Notes: generated by a model not told the origin, from the letters alone. DNA of 64,000 nucleotides from Ancylostoma caninum (GCA_037903475.1 JBAJFG010000039.1:124001-188000), one strand, 5' to 3'. Positions 21,701 through 36,700 are shown, counted from the first letter of the stretch. Made by a program: numbers and translations.

Positions 21701-24700
21701 AAATTTTCTGGAAGGTTGACTGTGGACGCACCTGATCTGATCCAGCTCCCTCTTCAGAGCTCCGTGCTCGTTGTGCAGATCAGCATAGGATCGAAGCTGA
21801 CGATCTTTCTCGGTTCGCTCATGCTCCAGAGCCATTCGCATGTCTTCCAGCTCGCGTGAGTGGCCGGAGGAGATCGGCTGAACGGGGATACTCATTAGAT
21901 AGGATATTTCCTATTTCCCATTTTCGACATTTCCCGCTTTCCTTTTTTCGATATTTCCCTATTATGGATTTAGAGGATTTGGACCTGCTAATTACTAGGT
22001 GAAGTGACAAAATTTCAATGGCGAACCCCATAGAAGATGAATTGCTAGTATATTCATGGATACTGAGGGAAAAACATGAGAAGTATCGCCTGAGGAACGT
22101 TGAAAATGTGGAAATTTGTTAATTTTCCATGTGAAAATATCCGAAAACCCACAAAGTAAATTGGTTGTATAGACTTTTATCAATCATGGTTTCATGGGCC
22201 TTCATCATTCATTCGGTAAATGGTAACGAAAATCTGAAGTTGGAGCAAAAAAGCTTTATTTTACGCTTACTCTTTTCAACTTTAACCTTAGCTATCTTAC
22301 CACTCCTTACCTTACAGCTTTTTTTTCACCTTTACTCTTTTTGCATTCACTCTCACTTATCTTATCAACCCGTTACCTTTACCCTAACCCTTCTCTACCC
22401 CATATTTGAAGCCCATTTGTCAGCATTTCCGGATGAGTCTCGTCTGGAATCCGGGCCTGTCGTACATTGTGTAACCCCATTCATTCGATATTGATGGAGC
22501 AACATGAGTGACATGAGCGCTGAAATATTAGGTCGTCAAGTATGAAATGTCTGATTTTATGAGCGGTCAGTTTGTTAGTCTGTATCTTCGAAAATTTACT
22601 AGATCTCTTTTCATCTTTATTTTCATTATGAAGGTACATCCTCTTCCTTTCAAAATCACTTCCTGGGTTTTTGATCAGTTTTCGAGTTTTCGTTTGAAAG
22701 CATTTCTTGTAGAACTACTCAAAGACGAAAAATCGTGTCGTTTTGGAACTTAGGTTCCATTTTCCAGCCATTAGAGCTGAGAAAGCTGGGAATTTCAGGG
22801 TAGTGTTAAGGGACATTTGGCTAGTAAATGCACTGAACAGCGTTTGCTTGGGAAGTTCCGCTCAGGTGACATGAAGCTCCAAAGTCAGCCTTATGATGAA
22901 CCTGGGTATCGATGAGCTGGAAGCCGTAGCCGAAGCGGATAAGAGTCAAACTAAGTCAGCATAAGTAGCAAGATGTGATCTTGATAATGCAATAATATTT
23001 AGGTACTCAAGGCAATATGACCATTAAAAGTGGTTCGGTAAACGAATTTTTCCCAGTTTGACCCTCAAAAATGGGTGCCAATTTTTGACCATTTTTCACA
23101 AATCCACGCTGGTTAAGCCAGAGGAGCAGGAGTGAGGGCCCACCTGCCAGTCACTGTACTGAGCAAATCTTGCTCTATTTGACTACAACTCCTTTCAGGG
23201 ATTAGCTCACCTCTTGCTGGAGAAAATGTTCAATTTTCAACATCATGTTGGAAACGCTCTTCCTCATTTGATCGCCCATAGCTTCCCATGCTTCTAAGGT
23301 GTTGGAGCAGCCAAGCCATATTTAAGATGGCAAGGCTATGGAGATAGTATAGGAGCATATTCGGATATCTTATACTGCATCTTGCTTTAGAAACAAAACT
23401 TAAAATCTTCTCATCCAAAATCAGACATTTCATACTTGACGACCTAATATTGTCACCTACGCGGAGGTGCTGACAGATGTTTAGCTGTACATCTGTCACT
23501 TGAGCGTTGAGACACGCGTATGAGCTGACAATTGTGTTTGACAAGGAAAAAATGCAAGGATAGAGCTAGCAAATGGCATGGATTCAGTCGAAAGTTCAAA
23601 GTTCGCTGGCAAAATAAGATCGCTATCACTTGACGATAAGTGAATGATGAGATCCTGAGCGATAAGAAATTCGTCACCACGACAAATAGTGCACAGGAAC
23701 GGTGAAAGTTTGGCGGAGAAGGCCAAAGATAAGCGATCAAGGCTAAATGGCCAAGGAATCCTGGAAATTTCCACAATATTCATGGCAAAATATGGGGGTT
23801 TGGACAATTTTTTCCAGGGTAGCAGCCAACAGCCGTTGAAAAAGGACGAATTACTCGCCCTTACTGCAGAGTAATTATAGTGAAATCGTAGTTTTTTGGA
23901 TCGCTGACATTGACAGACTGTCGCCTGTCAGACGAGGTCACTACCCGTGGATTGAGTACTAGGATATTATAGCCTTCAATCAGGAGAAATCCGGCGAAAT
24001 TACTGGAGGCGACTCCTTGGGAACGGTGATAAATCGTGATGGAGTCATCTTAGGGAGTGGTAGCTCCATAAGTGGGGTTCCCGGATGGAAGTAAGGACGG
24101 TTTGAGGATTTGTTCCCTACTTTCAACTGTCTTGGAGTCAGATCAGTTCTCACTCTATTTGCCTGTTTTAGTGAGCTTATGGAGGCATAGAAAGAATAAT
24201 TTAGCTAAATAAACATGTAAACAGATGATAAATAAACAAGTTCGTGGGTTAGAAAGTGCATCTAAGAAATCTGAAGCCAATGAAAGTTGTCAATTTTTTC
24301 ACGGATTTCTAGGAAATAGCCAGAATTCAATAGGATTATGTTTGCAATTCCTAAAATTCCTAGCGGAAAATGGTGACATGAAGTGCAGGCAAAACATAAA
24401 ATGAGAAATTTCCCACACCCCTGTTACCAGTTGTCTTTTTCCAGTACAGGCTATAACGAAAACTCCAGCTGGAATCAGGAAATTGTCCAGATCGGCAAAA
24501 CTCCAATGCCTTGGCTCCCAAATTCCCATTTTCCGCTCCCACACGGGTAAAATGGGTAAAAATTCCACTTCTTGAGGTCCGATAGAGTTAAAATTCCCAT
24601 CTCTTAGCACCAAATCCAGGTTAAAGAGGATCAATCCATGATCCATCTGGTAAATCCTGAAATATCCGAAAAACATAGCCAGAAACGAACCCTATGTGAC

Positions 24701-27700
24701 TTGAGCTTCGCCTTCATGTCGACGTTTTCGAGACGAGCCCTCTCGTAGTCCTGAGTGAGCAAATCGTGTAGGTTCTGTAGACGATCGTGGTCGGTCAACA
24801 GCGCCTGGTGCATCGCCGCCAGCGAATCCTGCAGTCACACAATTAACACCGTGTCACTAGCCGATTTCAGGTAATTAGGCCCATTACGCCTGGATGCTCA
24901 CTTACAGCGTCTTTCTTGGCGATTTGTCGCGATTTCTCGGCGAGGTCGATCTGTACGCGCAACTGGGCGTTGTCCTCACGAAGCAGCTCTTCCTGGAATG
25001 AATAAATGAATGAATGAATGAATGAATGAATGAATCAATCAATCAATCATGAAAAAGTTAAAATTCGATGGGTGTGAATCACTGAAAGGCTAGAAACTGG
25101 AAAATTTCTCGAGTGTTAGGGTTTTTTTTCTTTCTGTCCAACAAAAGACCATGGATCATCCAACTAGGTTACTTCCAGAAATTTCGAGACAAAAAACTCT
25201 TTTTGTGGAAGTTCAGATTTCAAAGGAAATTCTTAAGGAATCTCACGTTTCTTTTTTTGAAGTGACTATGAGACATTTACAGGACATTTACCCAAAGTCA
25301 TGAAAAAACCCTGCCTAGCTTCCAGGCTTTACGAAAGCAAACAAACTGCTCCTGTGTGAACGCAAAAAGCCTCATTTGTGCGGAAGTTATGGGTGAAGCG
25401 TGGAAGCAGAGGCGAACTCGTAAAATTCCGAAGGAGATCGCTTTTTGTCCAGGAGAAAAGTGGATTTAGTGATGTATTCACGGCTTCAGCAAGGGAACCG
25501 AGACTAATTTCGAGTTTTTTGGTCCAAGATGTGAAGGAGACACGCCTAGACCTAATAAGGGCCTTGGTAGTATTTTTTTTTCGAAATTTCGCTTGGTTTC
25601 CAAGCCCAATATATACGAAATGTCCGGTTTTGCTAAGATTATGATTAAGGGTCTATGAGATACCCTTGGAATAGTGGGAAAATCGTGAAAGCCGATAGAA
25701 GTACAATTTTAACCCTTTCGTATCGTTTTGAATACTCGATCGAATGATCTGGAACTCAAAATCCAGACAAACATGGACATAATGGTCCTTGGAGTCTTAC
25801 TGGGAAATCTAGATTGAGAAAACAATTCGGATCACCCATGTCCTCTAATTCTGACGCCAAAGGACAGAAAACAGCTGAGGAAATTTCTCAAGAAATTTCT
25901 CTTTGAAAAAGTGAGATTCTGGATGAACATTGTAAATAGCGTCAACTTACCTGAAGCTGCAGATTCCTAAGTGATACTTGAAGCCGTGCTAGCTCAGTGT
26001 TCGATGCTGATGCAGTTGTCTGGAAAAAGTAATTGGAATACGGTGGAAAACTGGCGAAAAAGGAGGAAAAGGTATTGGTCTATGGAAATTTTCTACAGTA
26101 GCAATAATGAGAGCAGTGAAGAGCCAAGGTAAATTTCATTAGTCGAATGATTTCAAAGAAAAATTGCGGATAACCTCTGGATAGCTCTATTCCGACACAT
26201 AATTTTAGATTTAAAGCTTTGAAACGAAGATATCTGTTTCTTAGTGGTGAAAGAAAAAGAGCAAATAGTAGTAGCAGTAAAATATTATGAAAAAAGTAGA
26301 TGTTATGGAGGAAAAATGCCAAAATATCTTTGGTTTCAGCGGTCAAAGAAGCTACTGGGACTTCCTGGCTTTCCAGTTGTTTCTGGAACTCTGCTTTACC
26401 AGTACCAGCATTGTGCGCTATGACGTGAGAAAATAATGATAAACGGCCGTTTTCCAGTAAATTTAAGGATTGACGGATTAACAAAATGAAAAACATTTTG
26501 AACAGAGAACCCTGGTACGTGAGATGGGGTACACGATTATCCATAAGTAACATTGGAAGGTCATGAGACTATAAGACTGAATTACGAATTCGAATAGAAA
26601 TTCGAATGTACATAATAATTGATGGAAAAATGAGTAAAATTACTGAGATGATGAGTTTTCCGCTGCTAAGTCCAAATATCAAAACGAAATTTTTCCCTAT
26701 ATATTCCAGAGGATAACTTGAACCCATAAATGGTACTTAAATAGATCGTAATACAGGACGAATGTCCACGAAAATGGCGTCGCATCTCTCGGCAAAAGGA
26801 GAGATGTGACGGATAATTGGCATGAGGTGATCTTGAGGGCCGAACGGACACGACGATAGAGATCTGTGAGGAGTGAGCGATGATGCATACAATATGCGAC
26901 GATTAGTGCAGTCTGTAGTGATGGTCCGACAGACGTCAAAGCACCGACCCTGAACTGATTTTTTGTCGGGGTTGGTGAGGATTTTTGAGGTAGGAGGGGC
27001 TGTAGAACAGAAATGCAGCAAAAATGCAGCAATTCTGGGGTGGAGATGCGGCAAAATTACAATAAAATTCAAGTCGGTGTACGGGAATATCCTTTTTTGA
27101 GTATTTTGAGCATTAAAACTGCTAAAATTTTGACGAAACGGTACCTTAAATGAATTAAACACCTCCGAACTCGATGTGAAGTGAGGAGCTGGCAGGCGTC
27201 TGCCACTTGATCAAATCTCTCATGAATGGTAAGGAAAACACTTGAGTTCCGAGTTTTTCTGGTTGTTAGAAGTGAACTTGTTATTGTACAAGGGTCTTCA
27301 CAATAGAGTAAAAAGTCATCCTACCCATAATTCAACGATATTTTGTCTATAATTCAAAGTAGATCATAGGAAAAGAAATTCTCGGGAAAAATTAGTGGTT
27401 TTTTGCACTGACAAGGTGCAGAAATCGATGAGTTTCCATGAGTTAAAAATTCCTTGGAGTCCAGGATTTCCTGGATGAGTTGCTATTTTATTCCCAAAGT
27501 TGCAGTTTTGGATGAAGATCTAGCAAAGACAGGCACTGAATTAGTGATTACTGCTGTAAGCAAGTATAAACACCAATGTCCATTGTAAAGTAAAGGATAA
27601 TACTCACAAACTAAACTAATAATACAACCTAGTAATATAGTAGTGACAATAATAAATGAGGTCAAAATAATACATTTCATTCCAAAAAAAAGGAAGGAAG

Positions 27701-30700
27701 GCAAAGCGAAACCATGGGCTCCGCCTGAATTTGTGAAAAATAGCGAACATTCTTCACTCATTAGATTAAATGTAATATTTTTCTCGAAAAACTCGCAGTT
27801 AACACCCAGTTAAAGAACGCAGCTGGCATTCTGCTGCCGATAACCAGAAGTGCCAGACATACCCCCGTGGCATTTCAAGTTACAACCACTACCGTATACC
27901 TACATGAAGCGGAGACATCTATAGGCAACCTTCAGAAAAGAGTGAGGAATCCCAAAATTTTGGTCTGAATGCTATTCCAGGAGAGAAATCCTACTCCAGA
28001 AACCAATAAAGCAAAAAGAACTGCTGGAAGCCATACAAAGGATATGGGTTAGGTCAAGAAGAATCATCGCGCAGTTGGCCTTCGTATGGATTTTCCAGGT
28101 GAATTCCTTGCAAAGGCTATGGCTTTGTAAATACGTACATTGGCGGGATTCGAATATTCGAATGACTGAGCATCCAGTTTCTATCCCCAGCAACTTATGG
28201 ATCAGAAACGACAAAGGAGAAACGGTTGGAGGGGGTCAGTCTCATTTGAACTGTTGAACCATGGAGAATTTCGTTTGAGCACTTGTATCCGAAAAATCTC
28301 AAGAACATTCGAATATTCGATCGAATACAACATACGAATGCGACATGTTTGCTGTACAATGCACCGAACCGCAAACATCAAACGGTTTCGTGTGAATATT
28401 CAAATTATGAGATGCTTAACTATCCTTTACAGCTTGGCAATTGGCCATAAAATTAATACAAGAACATATTTTTAATCAGCTATCCACTAAATTGGGCCTA
28501 GACAGATTCGAATTCGATTCGGTTCTTCAATTATTCATTGAATTAATTCGAGTATTCGATTTTTAGTCGATCCTGAATATAGTAGATAACAGACATAATT
28601 GCAGTACCAATTAATTGCTCGGTGAAATTCTTCAACTGAGTCAAATTACGTAACTTATCGAGTTAAAACTGTACTATTCTGGATTACGGATTCTCCCTCA
28701 ACCGAACAATCATTCGAATATTCAAACATATACAGTAGTTTGGAGGCAAATGACGTGTAGATTTATAAAAGTTCTCTTATTCTCAGATTTCAACGCAGGG
28801 TATTGGCTCCTAATTTACTGCGTATAACCGAATAATCGAATTTTATCCAAATAGAACGGCTGATCTACTATTTGTGCGAAAAAAAAATAACTTCTAAGAA
28901 CATATTTTTAGTCAAATGTCTCTAGTGTTTAGGTGCTTTGGTCATTAGTGTCACTAGAAAGATTTGCATATGACAAATGTGCTTGATGCTCGGAATAGTG
29001 GTGGAAACGCTTGAAACGAGCAAGAAAATCTTAGAAAAGCGATTCATCTACAGTGAGAGGACGAGTTTTCTCGAGTAGGTACGAGTTCATGCTGAAGAAA
29101 AGTTCCAGAAGGTTGTGTGGATCGCGCATTCGTAATAATCGTTGAGTGAGTGAGTGAGTGTGTGTAAGGTGCACCTAAGTTGTGCCAGATGCTGCAATGC
29201 CTGCTATGTGCCGTGTGAGCTGATCTGCATAAATTATTACACCTTCTCGTCGAGAATCGACGCGCGAGCGATCGCGGCGATGAGTCGCGACATCGCCGCG
29301 ACAAATTTCGTCGCGCAGACGAAAGACGCCGCGCATCGTTGTGCAGATCCTAAAAGACGGGTAACGATCGCGGATTTATGACGCCGCCACATGATCATTG
29401 CATCACAACGTAGATAGTAGTGGCTTTGATGTCGCGTTATGTACACTGTTGTTGGCCTGTTATGTGAAATTTATGCGAATTTGAAGGATAACATTGGCCC
29501 TGGGGCTGAGGACACCTGCATTTTCCCTGGACAGCTCTATTATCTTTCAGAAATGACAAATGAAAGAAGATCCACGTGAAATTACACGACTTTAGAGTAG
29601 AATTCCCCAGAGTGAAAGGATAAGGCAAGTAGGCGGAGACTTAGCTGTACTAGCCACTTAGTGAAATTAGCCCCGCCCTATAATCCATGAAATTCCGCTC
29701 AAAAGCTTCTTATGTAGGCAAATATCCATGTGGAAATGGTTTTGAGCGTGATTGGTTGTCAAGCATAGCCGATGGCTTATAGGGTAAGGGATAGCCCTAA
29801 TCCGATGAAGCCATACGTACTTTTGCACTTTTGTAAGAAAATCCCCAGAAAAATCCCCAGAAATCCAGAAAATCCGAGAAAACTATTTATATCTAATGGA
29901 TACATTGCCGTAGAGGGCTAGGTTTTGCTTTGTTGACTTTATTTGATTTTTATTTCTTTTGTGTTTTTTTTTCTATTCCACAGACAAGCTCATGTAGGTG
30001 AAGGGCTAAAATAGAGTTGAGGGAACGATGAAACCATGAGAAAACCGTGAAATTGACACCTGATTGACAGTATATCGAGAATTTTACGTATTCATAGCTT
30101 TTCGTTCATATTTCTGATTTTATAATTTGTAGTTTTTCTTCGATTTATTTTGATCCATCTTTTCAAATCTATTTTTCGACCTAGGAAATAGCGAAATGCT
30201 AACAAAAATGCTTCCAGAAAACCCGTGACAAACAGCAAAAAGGGGAAGGAAAATTTTCGTTAAGATTTGAAGACTTCAATAAATGCCTTGGATGATTTTT
30301 GAACATTGTAGAGCATGGAATTGAGGAATCAAATAAATTTTGATTCTATCACTTGGAAGCTGTTATTAAGAGAATCTATAGAGAAACAGAGGCATATAAC
30401 TACAAGAGAGGGATAACTGGTTTCAGAGGTTATTGCAGATCGAGAAAAGGAAGCAATAACGCAGTAGATTTGAGTGATTCCTGGATTATTTCATTCTATT
30501 CTATTCTTTAGTAAAATTGCTCCTCTCAACATCTAAGGTTTCCGCTTGGATTGTTGGAAAAGTGGGAATACAGCAGGAGAGCAAGCGAAATTCAATATGA
30601 ATTCAGACGGATAGTAACGAATTTGTTTGGGATTTACCCGAAATTCAACCAAGACACTCTGGTTTTCTTTAAAGCCTAGTATTCTCCCGAAATTCAGCCG

Positions 30701-33700
30701 GAATTTACCAATGAAGCGACAGAATTTTGCGTAAAGCAAGAGTTAACGTGGGAAATTTCTGGAATTTACCTGGAAACGGCCGATATGTAATGGGAAGAAT
30801 GTGTACAGTGATAAAATATTAGCAAAATTACATCCAACAAATCATGAAGGAGAGATATCCGGTAAAATTAGGCTCTGAATGGAATTGTTTACTTGCTTAT
30901 TCTTATTATTTGTTTCACATCCACGTGTCACACTATATTTCATTTATTTTATTACTTAAAGCCAAAGTTTTGTAAAGACGAGGATTTTCAGTGTTTTCAA
31001 CAGTGTTAATCCAGAAAACACTAGGAGTAATCCAGATGAGGTGGGTCGAGCAGTGACAAGAGGTAGAAACCACTATCAGTCCCAATTTTTCTCATAGAAA
31101 TCAACACAGGAGGAATCGTCACATCTACTATCTGGAGAGGAAATCAACGAAATTCTGGATGAAATAAAAATCCAGGAAAAACCACAAATTTTCAATATGA
31201 ACTCACCGCGTTCCTGTTCAACTCTTCGATTCCTCTCTTCGCCGCGCTAATCTCACTGTTTTTCGCGGCGATTTCCACTTGAAGTTCTCGAACTTTCTCT
31301 TGCACGAGGAACACCTAAACCTTGCTGGCTTTGTAGGAGGAAACACAACGCCAAGTATAAACGAAGCGAATCTGGGGGAGATTTGTCAGGACAATCCAGC
31401 CGCGCAGTGCTAGTGCTGCCGTCGAGGCGGCGGTCAGCGCCAGACAGAGGGTCATAAAGTGAAAATTACCACATGTCGAGATGCCCTATGGGAAAATGTG
31501 TGCGCAGCGAAAAACACGGGCCAATGTAGCGCTAGATGAAAGCGCTATAAGCTGTTATGGGGCTGAGAACGAATACAGATTACGATAGGAAAGAGACGGT
31601 AGAGAAACGGTACCTGCTCCTTCAGTGTGACGTTCTCCTTCGAGAGTTCACGCACGCGATCGTCGCTTTCAACCAGAGAGGCGCTTTCGCTCCTTCTGGA
31701 AAATAAGAGTTAGCAAAACCGTAAAATGTACGACGCAAGTGACTTTCGCTCAAAATGTGAATGACATCTGGATGTTCGCTGATTAAATATGCAAGTCGAC
31801 AAGCATTTGAATACGACGTGATCGTTAACAGACAGATCGCCAGCTGCCAGGTAACAGCCGGCGAGACAGGATGATTGTCATTGTCATTAGCTATGCATCT
31901 GTTTACCGTATGATCAAAATGTCTTTTTTTTTTCGAATATCCGAGCATATCGATTGATTATAGCCCTTTGATGGATGATACTTTGTGATTCAGGGACTTT
32001 CAGCAATCCAAATGTTCCATTTATCTTCGAATATTCGAAAAATTCGGTTGTCAAATCATTCAAACAACTTTCAATAATATGTTGGCATTGGGAGACACAG
32101 ATGTGGAGGGGTTGGCAGAAATGGAGAAAACCCCGGTTTTCCGTTAGAAACGAGACACAGGTGACCCGGGCTTCAAAAATAAAGCGGTTAAGAACCGAAT
32201 CTAAATTTAAGTAATCAGAAATAAGTAATTGGAAATAATAACTCCCACGTTTTTCTTCTCTAAAAGACAAGCTAAAACTAATTTTTTTGCCTTTTCATAG
32301 ACTAATCTGGCAATATTGCCTGTGGGGGGAAGCAGGGTGGCAGGGGGGGGGGGGAGGGGGATGGGGAGGGGGAGGACAGTCCTACCCAATTTGACTGCCT
32401 TTAGTCTGATTAGTAAACTAACGCATAAGGTGAGGGGCGTTATGTTGGGGAGGTGGGTGGTGCCATGTTTCTGCCATTGGCTACTGTTTCTTTGGCTCCG
32501 CCCCAAACCTCCCATCCCAGATCCCACCACTATTTGCTTCCAACAGATGACATCATCCCGCCCTCTCGCTCCAGGCAGGTAAGCGCATTATGAGGGAAAA
32601 GGAGCGGCGTCGTTGTTGAACGATTGGTGCGTTCAAAACTCTTCCCGCCCTCCACCTGTCAATTCGTCCGCTTTTCAGTTCAAATCTGGTGATAAATAGT
32701 ATAACTGCGCACAAATGGCAGATAAGCTAAAGGTGGAAAGGTGGGACAAGATTTGAATCGTAGGACATTAGCACCTCGCGTGACCAACAGGGGGTATATG
32801 TCGCGGAAACCCTGTGGCATCACCTTGACCCCGCCCACAATCTCCCAAAATTTCGGGCTCAAAAACGGGTTTCCTACAGTTTCGCATGGAAACAGGTACA
32901 TCGCTGTGACCAGCAGCACCTGATAATTCTTTTTTATGTGAAAATCCTTTAAAAAAGATACTGAGGTGGACGCTGGCTTTAGGCAAGAATGAATGTGCTA
33001 AGGGCCCCCACGCGTCCCTGAAATCCCCTTTCACCACGTCATGTCCTTCTGGAACTCGTCCTAGCCCTTTTTCTCACCACCAGTTAGCAATGCTCCCCCT
33101 TTGATCCACGGTAATAACAGTCATTTCACTGACCTTAGTTTTTCGATGTCACTCTTGAGGTCGTTCAACTCGGCAATTTGCGTGTGCTGTTGCAGCCGCA
33201 ACGCGTCCGCTTCGCGTTTCGCCGCCGTCAACGCGCCCATGATGACGTCATCGATGGAGTCGATTAGCTGTAAATGCTCGAGTCTTCCAGAAGTCTCAGG
33301 AATATCTGTAGATATTTGTCCACCTGATGATCATCCATTTCGGCTTCGATTTTGCCGCCATTCAGCGCGACCGCAGCGCATACGCTGCGCAGTCGACTGA
33401 CCAGCTCCGCTCCTTTGGACTTTTCGGTGACGAGGTCTTCGCGAAGTCGTTGGGTTTTCTGCGATTCGAGCTCCATCTGTAAAAGCAGGAACTGATTACT
33501 CTAATATATTCGCGGTCAGCAAATCAATTATTGCTATAATATTACTTACGGTCAATTTCAAATTTTTAGACATGGGCGGGGCTTAGAAAACAAAAGAAAT
33601 TTTCAAGGAACCTTCAGTGCAATAAACTTCTGAATGGGGTGAAATACTGAGTTTAATTTAGTCTGGGCAGAAACTGGCAGTGTGGCATGCCTGCGGTGCG

Positions 33701-36700
33701 AACGCAGTCGCGGCGCGTGTTAAGGGACCAGACCAGTGAGATGGACTGGGGAAATGGGATTTTTCAAGCAATTTCCTTCCACAACCGTCAAATCTTCGCG
33801 GAAAATAACATAATTATAATAATATGATTTTTCTGCCTAATATATCTGTTTTTATTCTAATTTCTGAATAATATTCAATAATGTAATGGTTTTTGATGCA
33901 GTTGAAATTGTTGGACAAAGCTAAGTATTTAGGACGAGACTTCCGAATATCGACTACGCTGTCAAAATTTCGAAAGAAACTGATTTTCCCTGCAATATTT
34001 CAAAGAAACCCTTTCTCTATCACCATTACTTCGTTTATACTCCGCGACAAACCTGCTGCTGAAGCGTACGATTTTCTGCCTCCAGATCTCCAACACGCGT
34101 CTGTAGCTCGGCCAGGCGTCGCTCGCTCGCCTCCATTCGTCGCCGGGCATCCTCCGCACATCTCGCCTGCTCCCGTAGCTCTTCGCATTCGAAGTCCAGG
34201 GATTCCAGACGTGCCTGAAGTGAGCAATTTCTTCTCGGGACCAACAAATTAACTAGCCAAACGATGTGTACCTTTAAGGAGTTCCTCTCCGTCTCTGCAC
34301 TACGTCGCGCACGTTCATTTGTGGCACTCTGCGTCTCTGCGTTTGCTTTCTCCTCGCGAAGTTCGTCAACTGTCACTCGGAGGACTTTTTGTTCCTCGCA
34401 CACTCGGTGAAGTTGCTTTTCGGTTTGTTTTCGCTCTTCTTCGGCTGAGCTCAGTTTTCGGCGCAGTTCCTGGAGTTCGGCGTCCATCTCCATCACCTGT
34501 AGATGTAGATTTCTCTTTGGGACCCACAGTTTTCCAAAGAAAATAAGATTTTTCACCTTTGTCTGCGCCTCCTGCTCGAATTTTCTGCCAAACTCAGTCT
34601 GGAATTGGGCGAATTTTTTCCGCGCGTCAATCAGCGACATCACCGACTCATCCCGCTCTGTTCGCAGTTTCTCTCTGTCGGCATTGGTCTGAATATTCGA
34701 ATGTTTGAATGTTCGAGCTCGAATAATTTTTTTCCTTTTACCTCGACAATTTCCTGGCTAAGCTGGGAAATTGTAGCCTCCAGAGTCTGCAATTGCCGTT
34801 GCATCAGCTCATTTTCAGCGCGATTCTCCGAGAACTGCTTCTCCCTCTCCTCCAACTCAGCCTTCAACTGCTCCAATTCAGCTGACGCCACCATCGAGCT
34901 GGAAAAAAACGTTGTTAGGTCCTGAAAGGAAAGGTGTATCATGAAAAATACCGTACTTTTCCGTGGAATCCAGGTGAGCGCGGAGTTTCCGGTTCTCGAG
35001 CCGCAGCTGCATCACCTCGCTTCGTTCGCTGTCCGCCATCTCGTCGGCCAACGAGCCGAAGCTCTCACGTGGGACGTGGTTCGGACCGTCCATGTGCCTG
35101 AAAAACAAGTAGCGTTACTTTTTAGCACGACGAATAGGATGTGAGTAGCCAGCAATATCCCAAGGATAAGCGATCAGGGCTATAGTTACGATATTTTAGC
35201 TTTCGTCGCTGGTTCTAACGTTCTGGGCTCGGATGCGTCATTGGGAGGATGGATAATCTTAAGAGCATGGGTAACAACTGAGTGTAGACAAAGTCAGGTA
35301 TGGGTAAAAAGCTGCAATCAATGTTTTTTATTATATTGCAACAATATGAATCCCAAAAGTCATGAAAATAAAAAAAAACGGAACAGGAAGACGGAAAAAT
35401 GAATGAAAAATGGACAGAGCAGCAATAACTCCTGGAGAAACCCCAATCCAGGCTTTCGAAAACTCTCGCAGAAATCGATGCATGACGTCACACTCCTGCG
35501 AAAGTTCCGAAAATCGGACTCCAATATAAATCAGGCGCTGTGGAAGCTTCGAAAATTGTCTGGGCACAGTCTAGACCGCTTGTTCCTTAGCTTTTTTGTA
35601 TGATTGATGGTTTTTTTCCTGGTTCCTTGTCCAGGGGATTTCACCCCTAGAGGGAGATGGCTTGATTTTACCTGACAATAAGACCTTGGTTAACGTGGTT
35701 AATACCGCTGAAAAAGTTCCTTAACAGCGAATGACCGCTAATTTTCCTAGAAAAACGTCGTAAAAAGTGCGCAGAACCTTTTGAGAAAGATGCTTCCAAT
35801 GCCATTTTACGACGATTTCCTGAACAGTGATATATTGGCCGAAAAGGCGCGACAAACAAAACACTTTCCGCGTGATTTATGATAGCGCTTCTTAACAGTA
35901 CGCGCATTCCACAGCACGATGATGTCCGATGATGTTCCGCGAAACAGTTACTAGTAACGACTGTACAGTATAGACTCGATGTGCACATCCAGAAGTTCCT
36001 TTACAAAGTCTGCAGCAGCTGGCGGTGAGGCAATAAGTGTGATAGCCAATGGGGAATATCTGCGTCCGTCAGTCTGTCGCTTCTTCATGACTGTTGTGAT
36101 TATTCGCGAGAGAATTCTTCCACCAGACCTATCGGAGAGACGGACGCACGCACGCAGACGTTGTACACTCGCACTAAATGGTGTTTCCCGCTGGCGCCAA
36201 AGCGATGACGCGATTATAAGCAAAACAGGTGGGCGAGGAAGTATAACCTGTCGAAGTAGTGAGAGTAAAGTAGCTAGGAAATTTTCAAAGCATGGTTTTC
36301 CCTAGTTTTCTTTCTCTCAGTTGCTAGAATTTCACTTCAGTCATGTTGTAACGGACTTCAGCAGCTTAGATCTGCATAGCTAGGGGGTTCATACTTGGGC
36401 GCTATTAGCGGCTTGGCTATTAATGACATTACCCTAAAAGTGGAAAAAGATACCTAGCTATAGGCAATGTGAATATGAGCTATGACAAAATGTGTAGAAA
36501 CTTTGATGTTTTTCATCCAATTTCCAGGATTCTTTCCCTTCTTTCCCAAGTTTTTGAAGATTTCCATGAAATTTCTCAAAGCTCTGCTCGGGGAACAGTA
36601 AAGCACTGCCTAAAGGTAGTGCAAGTTCAGTGACATGTGAATTCCTTGGAGGATCCACCTGGTAACCTAAGAAGATGACTAAGAATTCTCTGGAAGACCT

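Larger units (their letters stand above)
20609..26019 (-). other. Girdin exon block 4: distal coiled coil and EKLEEKIMDQY signature
   Basis: Exons: 25951-26019, 24906-24992, 24691-24828, 21732-21877, 21487-21667, 21368-21424, 21219-21308, 20609-20752. All join in phase. DHDRLQNLHDLLTQDYE and LEDMRMALEHERTEKDRQLR follow the vertebrate order. The coiled coil ends with LSALQRHKEKLEEKIMDQYR, almost identical to vertebrate girdin and the best single identifier of this gene. A basic stretch follows (KQPLVKRAAKALISR), in the position where vertebrate proteins carry a basic lipid-binding segment. Confidence 0.92.

Noticed and set aside
26697..27162. Overlapping minus-strand frames of 111 and 141 codons in a girdin intron
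   Set aside because: There is no family resemblance, and the flanking exons are already in phase with each other without it.
29154..29381. Plus-strand frame with MSRDIAATNFVAQ in the CpG-rich island
   Set aside because: There is no upstream or downstream partner exon on plus and no recognisable family. The island is reported only as a minus-strand exon-like segment.
34035..34643. 202-codon minus-strand continuous frame
   Set aside because: It is not a separate gene. It is three girdin exons read through their short introns; family alignment and splice sites support removal of the introns.
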